Shown: positions 1 to 11,939 of the stretch, piece after piece
How positions within the stretch are numbered: the first letter of the stretch is position 1
Layout of the letters: each line of letters begins with the position of its first letter
Origin: Toxorhynchites rutilus septentrionalis
Lineage: Eukaryota; Arthropoda; Insecta; Diptera; Culicidae
DNA: 64,000 nt
Reading direction: 5' to 3'
NCBI RefSeq assembly: GCF_029784135.1
Contig: NC_073744.1
Coordinates: forward strand, 77,603,935 to 77,667,934
Translations under genes and position numbers: made by a program
The notes under the pieces: generated by a model
What the model was told of the DNA's origin: nothing
Seen by the model: the letters and a program-made list of their open reading frames with translations, nothing else
Database searches by the model: none

Positions 1-174
1 TGTAAAAAATTAAGAACAAAAATTTGGTTTTTTCCAAAAAGTAGTTTAATTGTTTTTCGAATATTCAAAGTATGCAAAGTTCCTTAAATGACCCATGTCT
101 CTACATCCACAACGTTTCACTACTATCTGAGATGGTGCTGCCAACTCCTAAGACGAGTTGGCATGAAATTCGTC
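1..174. repeat. P-family long-TIR element, right end only
   Basis: This stretch matches the right terminal inverted repeat of the large element at 56448-59263. It carries the same run of landmarks: an AAAAAGTAGT tract, a 'catgtctctacatcc' block, 'tctgagatggtgctgccaac', and a terminal 'cgagttggcatgaaattcgtc'. The rest of the element lies left of the window. Other partial copies are at 2959-3049, 5733-6920, 8748-8823 and 26495-26960. No coding sequence is visible. Seen directly by comparing copies; the transposon class (TA-flanked, long TIR) is inferred from the full copy. Confidence 0.7.
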
Positions 175-889
175 TATTGCAAAATATTCGATGCATTCCA
201 AAATAATATCCGAGGTAAAATAAGAGAACGGATTTTTATTTTTTCCTGAAGGACGCTTGCGTAAATTTAACAGTGTGTTGGACGTATTGGTTGGTATTTT
301 TTCGATCGATTATTTAATTTTCGTGAATTCGTGCATTGTTCCCGGGTTGAAAGTGGAAACAATGCAAGTTCAAATGAAAGCGGGTATAGGGTTAATTGGA
401 TTTGTTATTGACTCTGCACTCTGTTCTTCTAATTTTTCTTGTCAAGTGTTGATCACAATGCATAGCAAAAAATGTAGTGTTTGGCACAATTTGTAAGGAT
501 AAATATTGACAAATACATTTGATGTGTTTTCAAGAACAATGGCAAATGATTATTTGATAAGTTTATCTCAAGAGCAATTCCTCTATGGTAGATTTTGATA
601 CAAGCAAGGAAAAAAAAATATTTTCATCATTTTTTTCAACACTTCTGATATTTTTTTTTACTTGTTATGATTGGAACAAGTTGCTCAAAAACATTTTTGA
701 CTATATTGCGTTCAAATTTTGTTAGAGGCTTGTATTTTTTTACATGAAGAGGAAATTCTAGAAGGATTTTTTCGTAACTCAGCCCCTCTTCCTTTCAGTG
801 GCAATACGCTTTTGACAAAAAAAAAAAAAAGAATATGCCAAATGTCTTCAAATTGCATGAAACATGAGATCTGCTGTCATCTCTAATTT
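175..889. other. AT-rich stretch, no gene recognised
   Basis: Low-complexity AT-rich DNA with several A and T homopolymers. The only open frame longer than 60 codons (257-496, 79 codons) has no recognisable domain. I see nothing else to annotate. Confidence 0.5.
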
Positions 890-1990
890 TTGACGTAGAA
901 CTACGTCTTTCACTAAGGGTGCCAAATCAGAAAACAGTTCACGTTTTTACGAAATAAAGTTAACGTTACTATTTTAACTATTTTTGCCGTGAACGGATTC
1001 TGGCGATTTACATACCAAACGAATCGGAAATTCCCTAAGATTTGTTTGATATGCTATACATTACAATCCCATAGTCTGTATATGGTTCAAATTGATGAAA
1101 ATTGGAAGCATTCCCATTTCCTTATACATTTGTTCTGTACATTTGTGTGCTTTCCCGAACAGGGCTGTCTATAACGAGCAACTTATCGGCGAGCAACGAA
1201 GGGGAAATCGTAAGATGTAAAGTCTCCGTGAATAAAGGAAAAGAAGAAGAACGAAGGGGAATATTCGCCTAGAGTATAAACGGTGGATCTCACTGAGGTA
1301 AACTTCATTCTTCGTGAGGACACCGACTGGACAACACCGTTGCTAAGCGAGCTGAACGGCGAGGGATCGAATGGTTTTCTCAAGGCAATGGGGGTGGAGG
1401 AGTAGTATGAGGAAAGTGTAAAGTTTTCCCAGGGCCTTTTTGAAGGCTAGAGACGAATTAACTGAAGAAGTTTAAAGTCTCTTTAATTCAACAAGGAAAG
1501 GAAGGAAAGGCAAACTTTCCATATCGTTCTAGATACGAAACAATGGACATCGCTTGTTCTTCCTTTTTTTGCGCCTTTCGTTTCGGATTGAGCTGTAGAC
1601 GCGACCTAATTACTGACTCGCTGATGTCTCTAGCATTGCAATCATTGTATCAAACTTAAGCCATTGCATTAAGGTTCTAAGCTACACAATTGTGTGGGGA
1701 ATCATCAAGCTAGGCTATCGTCAGCTCACCAAGAAAATAAATGTTCTGGAATTTTGTCAGTGATTTGGTTTCGCATGACGGTAGGAAAACTTTCTCCACT
1801 AAGAATGAAAACACTCACAAAAAAAACACAAAAAACATTTCAGGGTGACCAAACTGGTAGAATGGTTATTTCTAAATTTTCGTAGCATTATTAAATAATA
1901 ATCGCAGTTATAAACAAGCGACTTGAAATAAACTAAAGCGCAGTTCTATGTCAACAATGCGGTCGTGTCTTGAACACAACCTCCTATAAT
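890..1990 (-). mobile_element. Hairpin-end element C1
   Basis: The right side (1961-1981) folds into a stem-loop whose arms read GGTCGTGTC and AACACAACC. Reading in the minus orientation, it is followed by GC and a degenerate TTGACATAGAACT motif. The other end (890-908) is TTGACGTAGAACTACGTC, an inverted GACGTA/TACGTC palindrome. The same architecture is found in C2 (21505-22044) and in the A and B elements of this window. A GC-richer interior at about 1180-1400 resembles part of C2 in the opposite orientation. No transposase is visible, so it is treated as non-autonomous. The superfamily is unknown to me. Confidence 0.55.
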
Positions 1991-2024
1991 TTTTTTTTCA
2001 AAAATCATACGTTTAGGGTGTTAA

Positions 2025-2465
2025 GGTTGTCAATGAAAATTGCCATCTCAAATTTTCAAACGGAATTTTCTTAAAAATATTGATTCCCACGAAAAAACTA
2101 CCCTGCCAAAATGTCAAAAATCGACTTTTCAAACGGAGAAACGACCGAGTGCCATATAGGTAGTTTTTGACAAAATTTTATTTCGAAATACCAGGCAATC
2201 TCGATGTTTCATGCAATTTTAGGACATTTGGCATCAAATTTAGTTCAAAGCCCCCTTGGGTGATTTTTCGGTTTTCGAAATAAAATTCTTTTACATTTGC
2301 GACACGTTCCGTTCCGTTTTTTTGTTTTAGGAGGCTTTAAAATTTGAAGTTCATTCGCCTGGCACTAGTAAATGAAGTCCGATTGAGCTGATATTTTGCA
2401 TAGGGTAGTTTTTCGTGGGATCAAAATTTTAAGGAAGTTTCGATTGAAAATTCGAAGGTCATCAT
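2025..2465. repeat. Interspersed repeat F
   Basis: Blocks of this stretch recur elsewhere in the window: 'ccatctcaaattttcaaacgg' at about 36805, 'gtttcatgcaatttt' near 41420, and a longer match (a 'cactagtaaa...gattgagct' block, then a GAAAATTYGAAGGTC block) at 39695-39805. The copies are diverged and scrambled. No coding sequence. It is probably an old non-autonomous DNA element. Confidence 0.5.
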
Positions 2466-2479
2466 TTTTCCCATACTCC

Positions 2480-2575
2480 CATTGTACCTTGTAAAAAAAC
2501 CGCGTTAATTGAAAAATCCGCGTAAAAACCGTTCAATTCGAAAATCAGCGTTAATGGGAATATCCGCCTTAAAAA
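2480..2575. repeat. Remnant of the CACCCAG-element terminal motif
   Basis: Alternating 'ccgcgttaattgaaaaatccgcg' type units, the reverse complement of the 'acgcgg..ttttcgaattaacgcgg' units that form both ends of the element at 32862-33813. Only a small part of such an end is present. Confidence 0.5.
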
Positions 2576-2811
2576 AACAAATCACCTAAAAATCCTCGTG
2601 AGAATCGGGATAGGGATTTCCGTCATAAGCACTAATTACAGTCATATGCTATGAAAAAATATGAGAGAGATATGAACTGAAGGAGAGGTGTGACATTGCC
2701 CGGGATATGGTCAATATTTGCTATTCGGTCGGACACCGCATATCAGGAAAAATAATTTCTCATTAATACAAGATAAATCACAACAAAGCAGCTCATTAAT
2801 ATCATTCATTT

Positions 2812-2961
2812 TTTTTTCTTTATTATAGTGATTTTCAACACATTTCGGTTGGTTCGTCACTTTTACTTCCGTTTTTGAAAGAATGTCGGGAGTGAGAATT
2901 GAACTCGTGATCTCTGCGTGAGAGGTATGGATGTTACCACTACGCCAGATCGCCTCCACAA
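2812..2961 (-). mobile_element. tRNA-derived SINE (copy 1)
   Basis: Read on the minus strand this begins GGAGGCGATCTGGCGTAGTGG, which contains a good RNA polymerase III A box (TGGCGTAGTGG, plus-strand 2937-2947). About 35 nt later comes a B-box-like GAGTTCAATTCTC (plus 2894-2906). It ends in an A-rich tail (the T-rich stretch at 2812-2822). A second copy is at 38863-39004. It resembles a tRNA head but lacks the folding of a complete tRNA, so a SINE is much more likely than a gene. Confidence 0.75.
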
Positions 2962-3049
2962 AGTTGCATAAATGACCAATGTCTTTACTGCAATCTGAGA
3001 TGGTGCTGCCAATGGCCAGACGAGGCATGTATTCCGTCTATTAAATACA
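2959..3049. repeat. P-family end fragment, interrupted by a Helitron
   Basis: Contains 'aatgaccaatgtcttta', 'tctgagatggtgctgccaa' and a terminal 'ggcatgtattccgtc', the landmarks of the P-family right end (compare 1-174). Helitron 3050-3297 lies directly beyond it. Confidence 0.6.
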
Positions 3050-3297
3050 TCTATATAAATAAAAATGATTTGGTGTCCGTTCCTCACGATTTAACTCAAG
3101 AACGGAGCAACGGATTAGAACAATCAGTATCAGGATTGATTTGTCTTAGTTTGCGTCAGGCAGATGTCAAAAAAGAAATTATATACTGCGAATATAGATC
3201 GCCCACAGAGAAATAATTTTAGGAGAACGTGATTGTTCGAAATTATATAAACCAGAAAAGCTATTGTAGGCGGGACGAAGTTTGCCGGGTCAGCTAG
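3050..3297 (+). mobile_element. Non-autonomous Helitron, 248 bp
   Basis: The 5' end is TCTATATAAATAAAAATG, preceded by A (3049). The 3' end is GTTTGCCGGGTCAGCTAG, followed by T (3298). TC at the 5' end, CTRR at the 3' end and insertion between A and T are the defining Helitron signature. The GCCGGGTCAGCTAG terminus is the same as at 35520, 35716 and 41976, and as the reverse end at 4466. No Rep/helicase coding sequence is present, so it must have been moved in trans. Confidence 0.8.
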
Positions 3298-4465
3298 TTA
3301 TTAAATATAAGTTTTGATTACTGAAATGCCCATAAATGCTCTGACAATTTCAGAAGATTTATATTGCATGACATTTTACTCTAATGAGATTTTCTGTCGG
3401 ACTGTTTCCGTTTCAAAAACTCCTAAACGGTCTGACTTGAACCTCGGGCCCGGAAAGTTGCAATTAGGTAATTTGGATATTCTCCTGAGTGGTCGAAATT
3501 ATTTCCCAATCCAGCCCTTGAAGAAGCTCTCATGTCGGGTATGTTCGGTGTTCTAAGTGCAGTCTCGCCCTTGCCCAAATACTTTTTATGCAGCAACATG
3601 TGACATTACAGAAGAGGCCAGAATTAGTATGTCATTTTTCAAATTGTCTAAAGAACCCTCATGCACGCTCCATAAAGTTCCACTATTGTGTCGTCTAACT
3701 AGTGAGTGTGAAATTGATCAAACGTACTAATGAAAACAAACCAAATTTTGTGAAGATTTTTTTCATTATTTCATGAAATCTAATTTTTGTGTTTTTTATG
3801 TGTTTATGTTTTTAATGTGTCATTTCAATAATCGTCTGTAGGTTATTTTCGTCAAAGATATTCATTGAATCGCATATACATAGCATAAAAAATTATCTTC
3901 TTCTGAAAATTATCGTTTCCATGTTTAAGCATGGTAATCAAAACACATATTTTCAACACATCAGAACGACATTAATAGACGCTAAACATATTAATTCACA
4001 CTCAGCTGATTCTTTACGAATTAAAATAGTTATCACAAAGTTACAATTACTATGAAACAAATGAGATAAAACAATTTTATAAAAGGACATCGTTTATAGT
4101 TTTTATGTAAAAATTTGTTTATTTGCCTCTGAAATGTATTCTTTTATTTGCTTCATGCACACATAAAGTTTCTTCCAGATTCGTATTCGCAAAGAAAGTA
4201 CCTCGAAGCATGCCGGATATCCGGCCAATTTGCTATCCAATTCATTACTAATAAACATACAGCGCTTCTAAGACAAAAAAAAAGTTTTTTAAGGGCTTCA
4301 ATTTGGCTCAAAATTTCAGAGATTGGTCTCCAATCAAAAACGAATAGACCCATTTTCTTTATTTGCCCGTTAGGGTGTCCAATCTCAATATATGGCGACA
4401 AGAAAATAGCGACATTTGACATTTTTTTAAATTTATTTTATTTCGGTTTTATTTTTATTTATCTA
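3298..4465. other. No gene recognised
   Basis: AT-rich sequence. Open frames at 3314-3556 and 4148-4465 show no recognisable domain, and no repeat landmark found elsewhere in the window is obvious here. Confidence 0.4.
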
Positions 4466-5427
4466 CTAGCTAACCCGGCAAACTTCGTCCCGCCCATTTA
4501 CTTGATTAATTCTCGAGTAATGCAGAAATTTGTGTTTTATTTGTATGGCAGCCACCCCTAAGAGAGGGGGGAGGGGTATCTAACCACCATAGAAACATTC
4601 ATTGCACCCTAAAGTTTCCATATGCCTAATTTGGTTTAATTTGCTTGATTAATTATCGGGTAATGCAAAAGTTTGTGTTTCATTTGTACGGCAGCCCCCT
4701 CTAAGAGAGGGGGAAGGAGTATCTTAACACCATAGAAACATTTATTGCATCCTAAAACCTCCACATGCCAAATTTGGTTTCATTTGCTTGATTAATTCTC
4801 GAGTAATGCAGAAATTTGTGTTTCATTTGTATGGCAGCCCCCCCTTTGAGTGGGGGAAGGACTGTCTAACCATCATAGAAACATTTATTGCACCCTAAAA
4901 CTTTCACATGCCAACTTTGGTTTCGTTTGATTGATTAATTTCCGAGTAATGCAAAAATTGTGTTTCATTTGTATGGCAGCCCCCTCTAAGAGAGGGGGAA
5001 GGAGTATCTTATCACCATAGAAACATTTATTGCATCCTAAAACCTCCACATGCCCAATTTGGTTTCATTTGCTTGATTAATTCTCGAGTAATGCAGAAAT
5101 TTGTGTTTCATTTGTATGGCAGCCCCCCCTTTGAGTGGGGGAAAGACTGTCTAACCATCATAGAAACATTTATTGCACCCTAAAACTTTCACATGCCAAC
5201 TTTGGTTTCGTTTGCTTGGTTAATTTCCGAGTAATGCAGAAATTTGTGTTTCATTTGTATGGCAGCCTCCCCTTAGAGAGGGGGGAAGGGTCTCAAAATA
5301 TCACGAAAACCTTCCCCGGCCCCAAAAACTCCTACATACCAATTTTCATGTCGGTCGGTTCAGTAGTTTCCGAGTCTATAAGAATCAGACAGACAGACAG
5401 ACATCACTCCATTTTTATATATATAGA
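4466..5427 (-). mobile_element. Non-autonomous Helitron with ~143-bp tandem array
   Basis: On the minus strand the element starts TCTATATATATAAAAATGG (plus 5427 leftwards), preceded by A. It ends GCCGGGTTAGCTAG (plus 4466-4479), followed by T, giving the TC...CTAG ends with A/T target. Just inside the 5' end is a CTGT microsatellite (plus 5388-5402). The interior consists of about six tandem units with starts near 4513, 4657, 4799, 4943, 5085 and 5229, a period of about 143 bp. Each has a 'gagtaatgcagaaatttgtg' core and a C/G-rich 'agagagggggaagg' block. No coding sequence. Confidence 0.8.
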
Positions 5428-5732
5428 TTTTCTTATCTTTTACACATAGGGGGACGTCATTAGAGTATGGGGAAAGACGATGGGGTGCAGCCCATGAAGG
5501 AAGGGGGACTTGATTCTCAATCAAAGCCTATATACCTAAAACTTGAAAATAAAATCAGAACCCAACCCGGGAACTTCTAAGAGTAAAAAAATGCCGATTA
5601 ACAAATATGAAATTATGATTCTTATTCTAATTTTCTTCTATTTCTTAATTCGTCTTATATTCAACTTAACTTCAAGTTTTCTCGGAAATCCTAATCAATA
5701 CCGTTTATAATAAGATATACTTACAAGTTCTT
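5428..5732. other. No gene recognised
   Basis: Short AT-rich spacer between the Helitron and the next P-family copy. Nothing identifiable. Confidence 0.4.
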
Positions 5733-6920
5733 GGTGGATTCCATGCCAACTCGTCTTGGGAGATGGCAGCATAATTTCAGATAGCAGTGTAACGATGTGG
5801 GTGTAAAGACATTGGTCATTTAAGTAGCTTTGCATACTTGGAATCTTTGAAAAAGAATTAGACTACTTTTTGAAGAGGGTCAAACATTGTTTTTTTACAA
5901 AACAAACAAGTAATTTTTTTTTTACGCAAAAAAAGCTCAAAAACTTAAGTATTTACAAAATCATGCTCAAAGGATAAAATGAAGGAAGTTGTTTAACTTT
6001 TCATAAAAAATACTTTTTTTTTTAATTTTTAATAGAATTAAATATAGAAAAATAATTTGTATTTTCATTAAATAATTCCGATTCTTTTTTAAATTGCATT
6101 GAAAAAAAAAATATTTCTAAAATTAAATTTCATTTTACTCAAAAATATGCTTTTTTAAATTCTGAAATTTTTACAATTTGCAAAAAGTCAACCACACATC
6201 GAAAGATGAGCACTTTTACAGGGAAAAAGTTTTTCCAACAACAACTTTTTAATGTTTTCTTTGAAATATTACTATCAATGTTTATCTCGTAACATTTTGT
6301 ATTTATAAATTATCGCGATTTACATGTTCTACAATTTTCTTCTATTTATGTCTAGAACATGTCAAACGCGAGTATTTACATCCAATAATGTTACACGTGA
6401 AACATTACTTTTTCAGTAGTATCCATGCAAAAATGCCATGTATTCCAGAAACTATAAAAGAAGGAAAGCTGATGCCTTCGACAAATTTTAATTAGATCAT
6501 ATAACATTGTCGAATACGCTATATCGCTATCTTGACTGTAAACAAAATTAGGATTAGTAGTAATTTTTTCAAAGAAAACACAAAAAAGTTGTTGGTAGAA
6601 AAACTTTTTCCCTGTAAAAGTGCCCATCTTCGGATGGATGGGTAACTTGTTGGAAATAGTAAGGGATATTCACAATTTTTTTTTAGAATTAAAAAAAATA
6701 CGTTTCTGTGAAAAATGAATTTGAATTTTTAAAATATTTTTTTTTCAGTGTAATTTGTCTTTGTATTTTTTATGAATATTTAAACAATTTTCTGAATTTA
6801 ACTCTTTGAGCAGAATTTTATAGATATTACATTTTTTGAGTAATACATTTTTGTAAAAAAAGAAGAAAAAAAAATTGGCCCTTTTCAAAAAATAGTCTTA
6901 TTTTTATCGAATATCTCAAG
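5733..6920. mobile_element. P-family element, left end plus palindromic core
   Basis: The left end 'ccatgccaactcgtcttgg' and the following 110 bp are the inverted counterpart of the end at 1-174. The core contains a long imperfect inverted repeat. The arm at about 6200-6265 ('gcacttttacagggaaaaag' onward) is repeated in reverse at about 6555-6640. The right terminal repeat is missing, and repeat G starts at 6944. Compare the complete copy at 56448-59263. Confidence 0.65.
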
Positions 6921-6943
6921 CAGTCTTCCATGTTTCACAAAAA

Positions 6944-7235
6944 ACACTGCGTCCGGAATAAACATGTCCACGCTGCTTTTCACAGTTTTGTGTTTGAGTA
7001 CAAACATGATTTTTTTGGACCTATGTTAGAAAATGTGACATGTTTGTATTCGTGGTATGTTTGGACATACGATGTTTAATCCCAATGTTTCACATGATGT
7101 TCGAACATGGCGTACAGCACCGGCATTGCGTAGAGTAGAAGAAGCGAATCGGACACCACACCACCAGCACTCAACGCGTGGTGTGTTGGTATATTGACAT
7201 GGAAAAAATGCTTTCCTTTCATGATAATGGGTGCT
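6944..7235. repeat. Interspersed repeat G (copy 1)
   Basis: Matches 22300-22625 along its length. Shared blocks are 'aacactgcgt', 'cagttttgtgtttg', 'gtgacatgtttgt', 'tttaatcccaatg' or its variant, 'gtagagtagaagaagcgaat', 'ggacaccacaccacca' and 'aaaaaatgctt'. There is no coding sequence and its class is unknown. The stretch at 8530-8710 has a similar composition but no clear alignment. Confidence 0.6.
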
Positions 7236-7896
7236 AAGTCTAAAATATTGGGCAAATAAAATAAACCTCTTTTTCTGTTCTGAACAAAATAAACATCGAT
7301 TGATATGAGAGTTTTTCACATTTGATATCATTATTTATTCAATCAATTTATATTTTGAATTCATGTAACATTTGCTATTATTAGCTATTTGAACAAGTAC
7401 TTAAATTGAATTATTCAGCAGTGACATGTGGCGTGACGCTAACCACTCGACCAACAATTTTGGCTGGATCTTTGAATCCAAATGGCCAATACTGCTTGTT
7501 CGTGACGATCTATAAAACGCTATAAAACGAGCGGAGAAGAGGAGAAGAAAGGATGATGCAATCGCATGCACACATAGCATATGTAGTGCAGTGTGAGTGA
7601 AGCTTTTAGTTTTTTTCCTTCATTCAGTTTGTGATAACATCGAGAAATTAATGGTGTGTTTTAGCCGCTGAAATTTCTCTGCTGGTTCTGCTGTGTGCCG
7701 CTGAATGTTGCATCTAAAACTGATTTTTGGGCATTTATTTTTTTGGTCAGCATTTGTACGACGTCGCCCGCTATGCAGTCGACTCCCCAGACTTTAATTG
7801 CCAACATGCACGCAAAAAAAAATAGAAAGCTTCTTTCTATTCAGAGAATGTTTTCTTTGAACGAAACCAATGATTATTTAATCAGACTTGCAAAAT
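7236..7896. other. No gene recognised; possible SINE scrap at about 7430-7470
   Basis: Mostly unassigned. On the minus strand at about 7433-7468 there is TGGTCGAGTGGTTAGCGTC, which resembles the A box of the SINE at 45409-45680, but no B box follows. A short TA-rich region with a CG-rich 'gagcggagaagagg' lies at 7530. Confidence 0.35.
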
Positions 7897-7906
7897 GTGC
7901 ATGAAC

Positions 7907-8373
7907 GATCTATAAACTTTTACTTAGTCGCGGCAATACATACACACACTCTTTACAGATACACGGGCCGAAGGTTGTGCAGTCCACTGATCATTCAACA
8001 AGAGCCAAAGGTTGTACCGCTCATGACAACTCTACACAAGCTGATGATTGCGCCGGCTAGTGATCATTCTATCCTGGATTCCTCGAGTCGAAAAAGACGC
8101 ACCACGCTAGATATGGGGTGCAGACTAGGGGGGCGTTGCTGATTAACGGTCAGCTGCATCCCAATAGGAAGTATCCCATGTCGGGCACACGTACAGAGCA
8201 CTGAAGACTGCAACATCCCAATTATGAGAACACTTGTGATACTAACCTCGAGCCAACCGCAAGTAATCGGTTACATATTACTAACAAAGTTGTAAGCAAA
8301 CATTGTCAAAATATTGAACTCCCGGCCTCGTTAGGCTGACGCCATATGAGCCCTAATAAAAATATATATTTTG
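7907..8373 (+). mobile_element. 5'-truncated LINE copy (3'UTR only) with 10-bp TSD
   Basis: This 467-bp stretch is the 3' untranslated region of the RNase H LINE at 12100-13375. It is almost identical from 'aaacttttacttagtcgcgg' to the terminal 'aaaaatatatattttgg'. The flanks carry a direct repeat GTGCATGAAC (7897-7906 and 8374-8383), the expected product of target-primed reverse transcription. There is no poly(A) tail; the element ends in its own TATATATTTTGG. A third copy, reversed, begins at 63743. Confidence 0.85.
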
Positions 8374-8383
8374 GTGCATGAAC

Positions 8384-10990
8384 TTATAGCCTCTTAGTTC
8401 GTGCAATTTTTGAAATGCGAACTAAATTTCAAGTTCGTTTCTGTGAAAAAGTATTCTAAGAAGAAATGTTTTGGGATGAATAATTTCTTTCCGTGTATGA
8501 AAATAAACGAAACGAAAGCAATGAATACTGCGACATCGGGTGATATGTTTGTACATGATGTTCTTGAATTATAAACATCGTATTTGTTTTCACATGTTTA
8601 TGTTTGTGTATCATTGTTCGTGTTTGGGATAGACATTCAACACTAGCGAAAATCATGTTCGAATTCAAACAAAAACATGGGATTTTCACATCGCGTGGAC
8701 ATGTGTAAGTGTTTTTAGGAAGACTGATTTCAAGTATACAAATTTGCCTCAATGGCCAATGTCTTTACACCCATGACGATTCACTAGAATCTGAGGTGTT
8801 GCTACCAATGACCAGTCAAATTTGCATTAAAATCTGTTATTTGGATCATACAGTTTTTTTTTATAATTCTTTTTTTTTTTCGTGACCTGTTCCCACGAAT
8901 GCTTGGTATCGCGATATCGATTATGAGTATTTTAGGAACACTCTTAGAGAACAACATTTTATTATCTGAACGTATTGAACAATTCTTGTAAAAAATGTTA
9001 AGATTGATTGTTCTCGAGATATCCTATCAGATCGAATTTGGCAACATGATATTTCGCCCAAAGTTGAACTGTGTTATTCGTGAATTCAGAGTTTTCACAC
9101 ACAATTTTTAAATTAATTTTTTTTTTGGATATAGTATTCATCCCAAGGCTTACTCACGAAAAAACAGAAACATTACTTTAACATCGATACTCGTAAGACT
9201 CATGCAGTTGTTACTACCGGAAAAATAAATACATTGTGTCATTATGTTGACGATACAAATCTCACGAGATAAATTACCACATTCCTTCGACATCGAATTC
9301 TTCCGAAAAACAAAGCAAAAGTGTATCATTTCTGAACTAAAGAATAACCGTCATTCCAAAAGCCAATTAATTTGACGAAAAAAAGTCTCTATGAAAAACT
9401 GCTATCAGCCAACTTTATTGCCTGCCGCTCGCAGGGGACACAGGAAATAAATGGAACCATAAGTCTTTGCGCCCTGGGCCTTCCCTTTTTGATCCTCCCT
9501 CACGGTTTCCCCCAGGAGTCCCTTGTACCGCAATCTGCTGAGAACTGCTGAGCGGCAAAATTCGGTCATCGCGTCCCGGAAAAAATGGCGATGCTCTTTA
9601 ATTAAAATATGCAGATTTTATTCGGATTCCTTCCGAACGACGGAAAAAAGTGCCACCCTCATCGGTGGATCGATTGCCACGCATTTCAGTCGACGACTCA
9701 AAATTGGGGCCGATGACTCGACGCTGTTGTCAGCCCGGACGGAAAGCCCGTTTGGTCGGATTATTGCGCTCGATGCCGGTTTATGAGTGTTTAGCATGCA
9801 AGTAAATGGGAGGAATAAAATTATTTACGTCCCCGGGTCGGGTTGTTTGTTGCGAGTATCGATCCATATCGAAAAATAAGGCTGTAAAAACTTTTGCCGT
9901 TGATGCAGTTACTTCTGTCGGGAACCTATCTCCTATCTTTTTTTTTTAGTAAATTTGAATTTCAAGATTGTTCCGCTCTGACGTGATAGCTTGCGTTGTA
10001 TGAACCAAGAGCGTCTCTGTCGGGAAAATAAATACAAATAGGAACAAAACTCACAACAATGTTCATCAAGCTTTTTATATTAAGGCCTTTTGCATGTAAA
10101 TCAGGCACATGTCGTTCGGCTAAAAAAACTATTTGTTCTTTTACACGCAGCATGAGAGACGGCTGAAGCATACATCACGATCCAACGCATGTCGAGTAAC
10201 ACCAGCCTGGGTATCAACGCAGTAGGCAAACGGCAAACGGATGGGGATGGGGTCCGCAGAAAAACTGCGGCAGAAGCAGAAGATCTCATCATGATGACTT
10301 TCTTATCGCCAACCAGTCTAGACTTGTGACGCCAAATGGCAGCGGAGCGGTTCGGTTGCGTTCGACAGCAGCCAGCGGGTTTAAGGAGGCACCCCCTTTC
10401 CAGGCAGCAAAAGCAAGGAATGCTCGGGCAATAATAATGTAATGGTGCTGTTTTTGTCCCCGTTTTTTTTCGGTCGGAATTGTTGGAACTGGTGAAGGGT
10501 TTCGGCTGGTGGTGCTGATAAAAATAATACCGCTGATACTATCATAGTTTATGGATATTGAGGAGGGGGGGGCTTCCTTGACTTGGGGTTCCGATACGGT
10601 CCCTCGCAAGATGCCCCAGAAGGTTTTGTAGTGTTCCGGAAATAATATCGAGCGAAATTTATTCAGGCGCTTCGATAGAACGGAATGCTTGAGAGGCCTC
10701 GTTTCTTATGTTCTTTGGGTTTTGCGTTCTCAAATGAAGACTCTGCTTCTCAACAATGTCTTTCTTGCGATATTTCATAAATTTCATCCGATGAATTTTA
10801 AAGTAAACATTCTGTACTTCATATTTGGCGTACTTGGTCAATCTGCGACCCTACTCAAGCTTGCAGCGAGCAGAGAATCGGGCAATTCATTCGATATTCT
10901 AAAACGAACGATCCGCTACGCTCATACCATACTTTCTGTTCTCTAACTGTTATATTACATTTACAATTAGTAATTGAGATTGTCGAAATA
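8384..10990. other. Mostly unassigned DNA, GC-richer island 9420-10660
   Basis: 8748-8823 is a degraded P-family end ('ggccaatgtctttacacccat', 'tctgaggtgttgctacc'). The rest shows no repeat family that recurs in this window. 9420-9850 and 10130-10660 are less AT-rich than the surroundings. They hold open frames of 87 codons (9523-9786, plus) and 106 codons (10289-10609, minus), neither with a recognisable domain, splice pattern or homologue. They are candidates for unique host intergenic or intronic DNA. Confidence 0.4.
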
Positions 10991-11802
10991 TTAGATTGGG
11001 GAGAAGTTATCCATTATTTTCTCAGTAGCTGCCTTTAGTGATTAATATCTCGCGTAGTATCGATCATACAATTTCAAGTTTAGTTGTAAAGATGGTCACA
11101 CTAAAAAAAAATGTTGCAATATTTTATTTGTTCCATTCAGTTGTGGGTTACAGGGTGTTAACAATGGAAGTCAGCAAAGAGAAAAATCGGTACATTTTAC
11201 ACTTTTTCTTTTATAAATGCGAAAATGCAAGTCAGACCACTGAAATTGTGAATGGTGTTTATGGTGCCGATATAGCAACAGAAAAACATGTTCAATTTAA
11301 TTTATTAATTTTTTTTTTTTAACTTTTTTCTATTTTTTTTAATGCAATACACTAAATTAAAATCTCTACTGTTAACAAATGGACCGTTTGAAGCTAGTGG
11401 TTGATCAGAAACGTCCAGAATTGGCCAACAGAAGAGGTGTTGTGTTCCATCAGGACAGCGCAAGGCCAAACAATTCCGAGAGTTTGGTTGGGATGATTTG
11501 ATGCATCCACCATATAGTCCGGACCTGGCACCAAGCGATTACCAGTTTTTTCTCACATTGCTAAACTTCCAGGGTGATAAGAAAATGGGATCATGAAAAG
11601 ATTCTAAACATCTATTGCTAGAGTTTTTCGTCAATTTGGACCAAGACCTCTATGATAGAGACATTATGAAGCTACTTTTAGAATATTTTGCCATTTTACA
11701 ACAAAACGGTGCATATTTAACCCAAATCGGACAATCCGAAGCATATTAAAAATAGTTTTGAATTTCACTCAAAAATAATGGATTCATTTTCCCACAACCT
11801 AA
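10991..11802 (+). mobile_element. Internally deleted mariner (M1, plus strand)
   Basis: The ends are near-inverted. The left TTAGATTGGGGAGAAG is followed by 'ttatccattattttctc', and the right end reads '...aaaaataatggatt...cccacaacctaa'. These match the ends of the copies at 13670-17223, 44240-44986 and 50356-51024. Between them lie an N-terminal and a C-terminal piece of a mariner transposase, with the middle missing. Confidence 0.75.
11164..11749 (+). pseudogene. mariner transposase, N- and C-terminal pieces, broken
   Basis: A reading frame starting ATGGAAGTCAGCAAAGAG at 11164 gives about 45 residues typical of the mariner N-terminal helix-turn-helix (MEVSKEK...ENASQ...EIVNGVYGAD). Sequence at 11371-11749 then resumes in the C-terminal half. 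It has VVFHQDSARP (second catalytic Asp), a frameshift, PPYSPDLAPSDYQFF (third Asp of the DD34D triad) and a degenerate tail ending GQSEAY-stop. The region carrying the first catalytic Asp is deleted, and there are an internal stop and a frameshift. It cannot encode an active enzyme, but its ends could be mobilised by a related transposase. The family match is from memory of mariner motifs. Confidence 0.8.
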
Positions 11803-11939
11803 TGTATACAAAACCCCTTAGGATATTTTAATACATAATAGACACAAGTTTTTATATAAATCTTGCTCTTTTAGATGGATTAAATCGTTTCTCAAATTGT
11901 TCTGAGATTTCATTGGCGATTCATCGACGGCAATGCCCT

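Noticed and set aside
4490..5310. Regularly spaced repeats that superficially suggest a CRISPR-like array
   Set aside because: Period is about 143 bp with homologous 'spacers', inside a eukaryotic Helitron; it is a minisatellite.
10659..10946. Opposing 60- and 85-codon frames
   Set aside because: Mutual shadows with no recognisable domain; not called.
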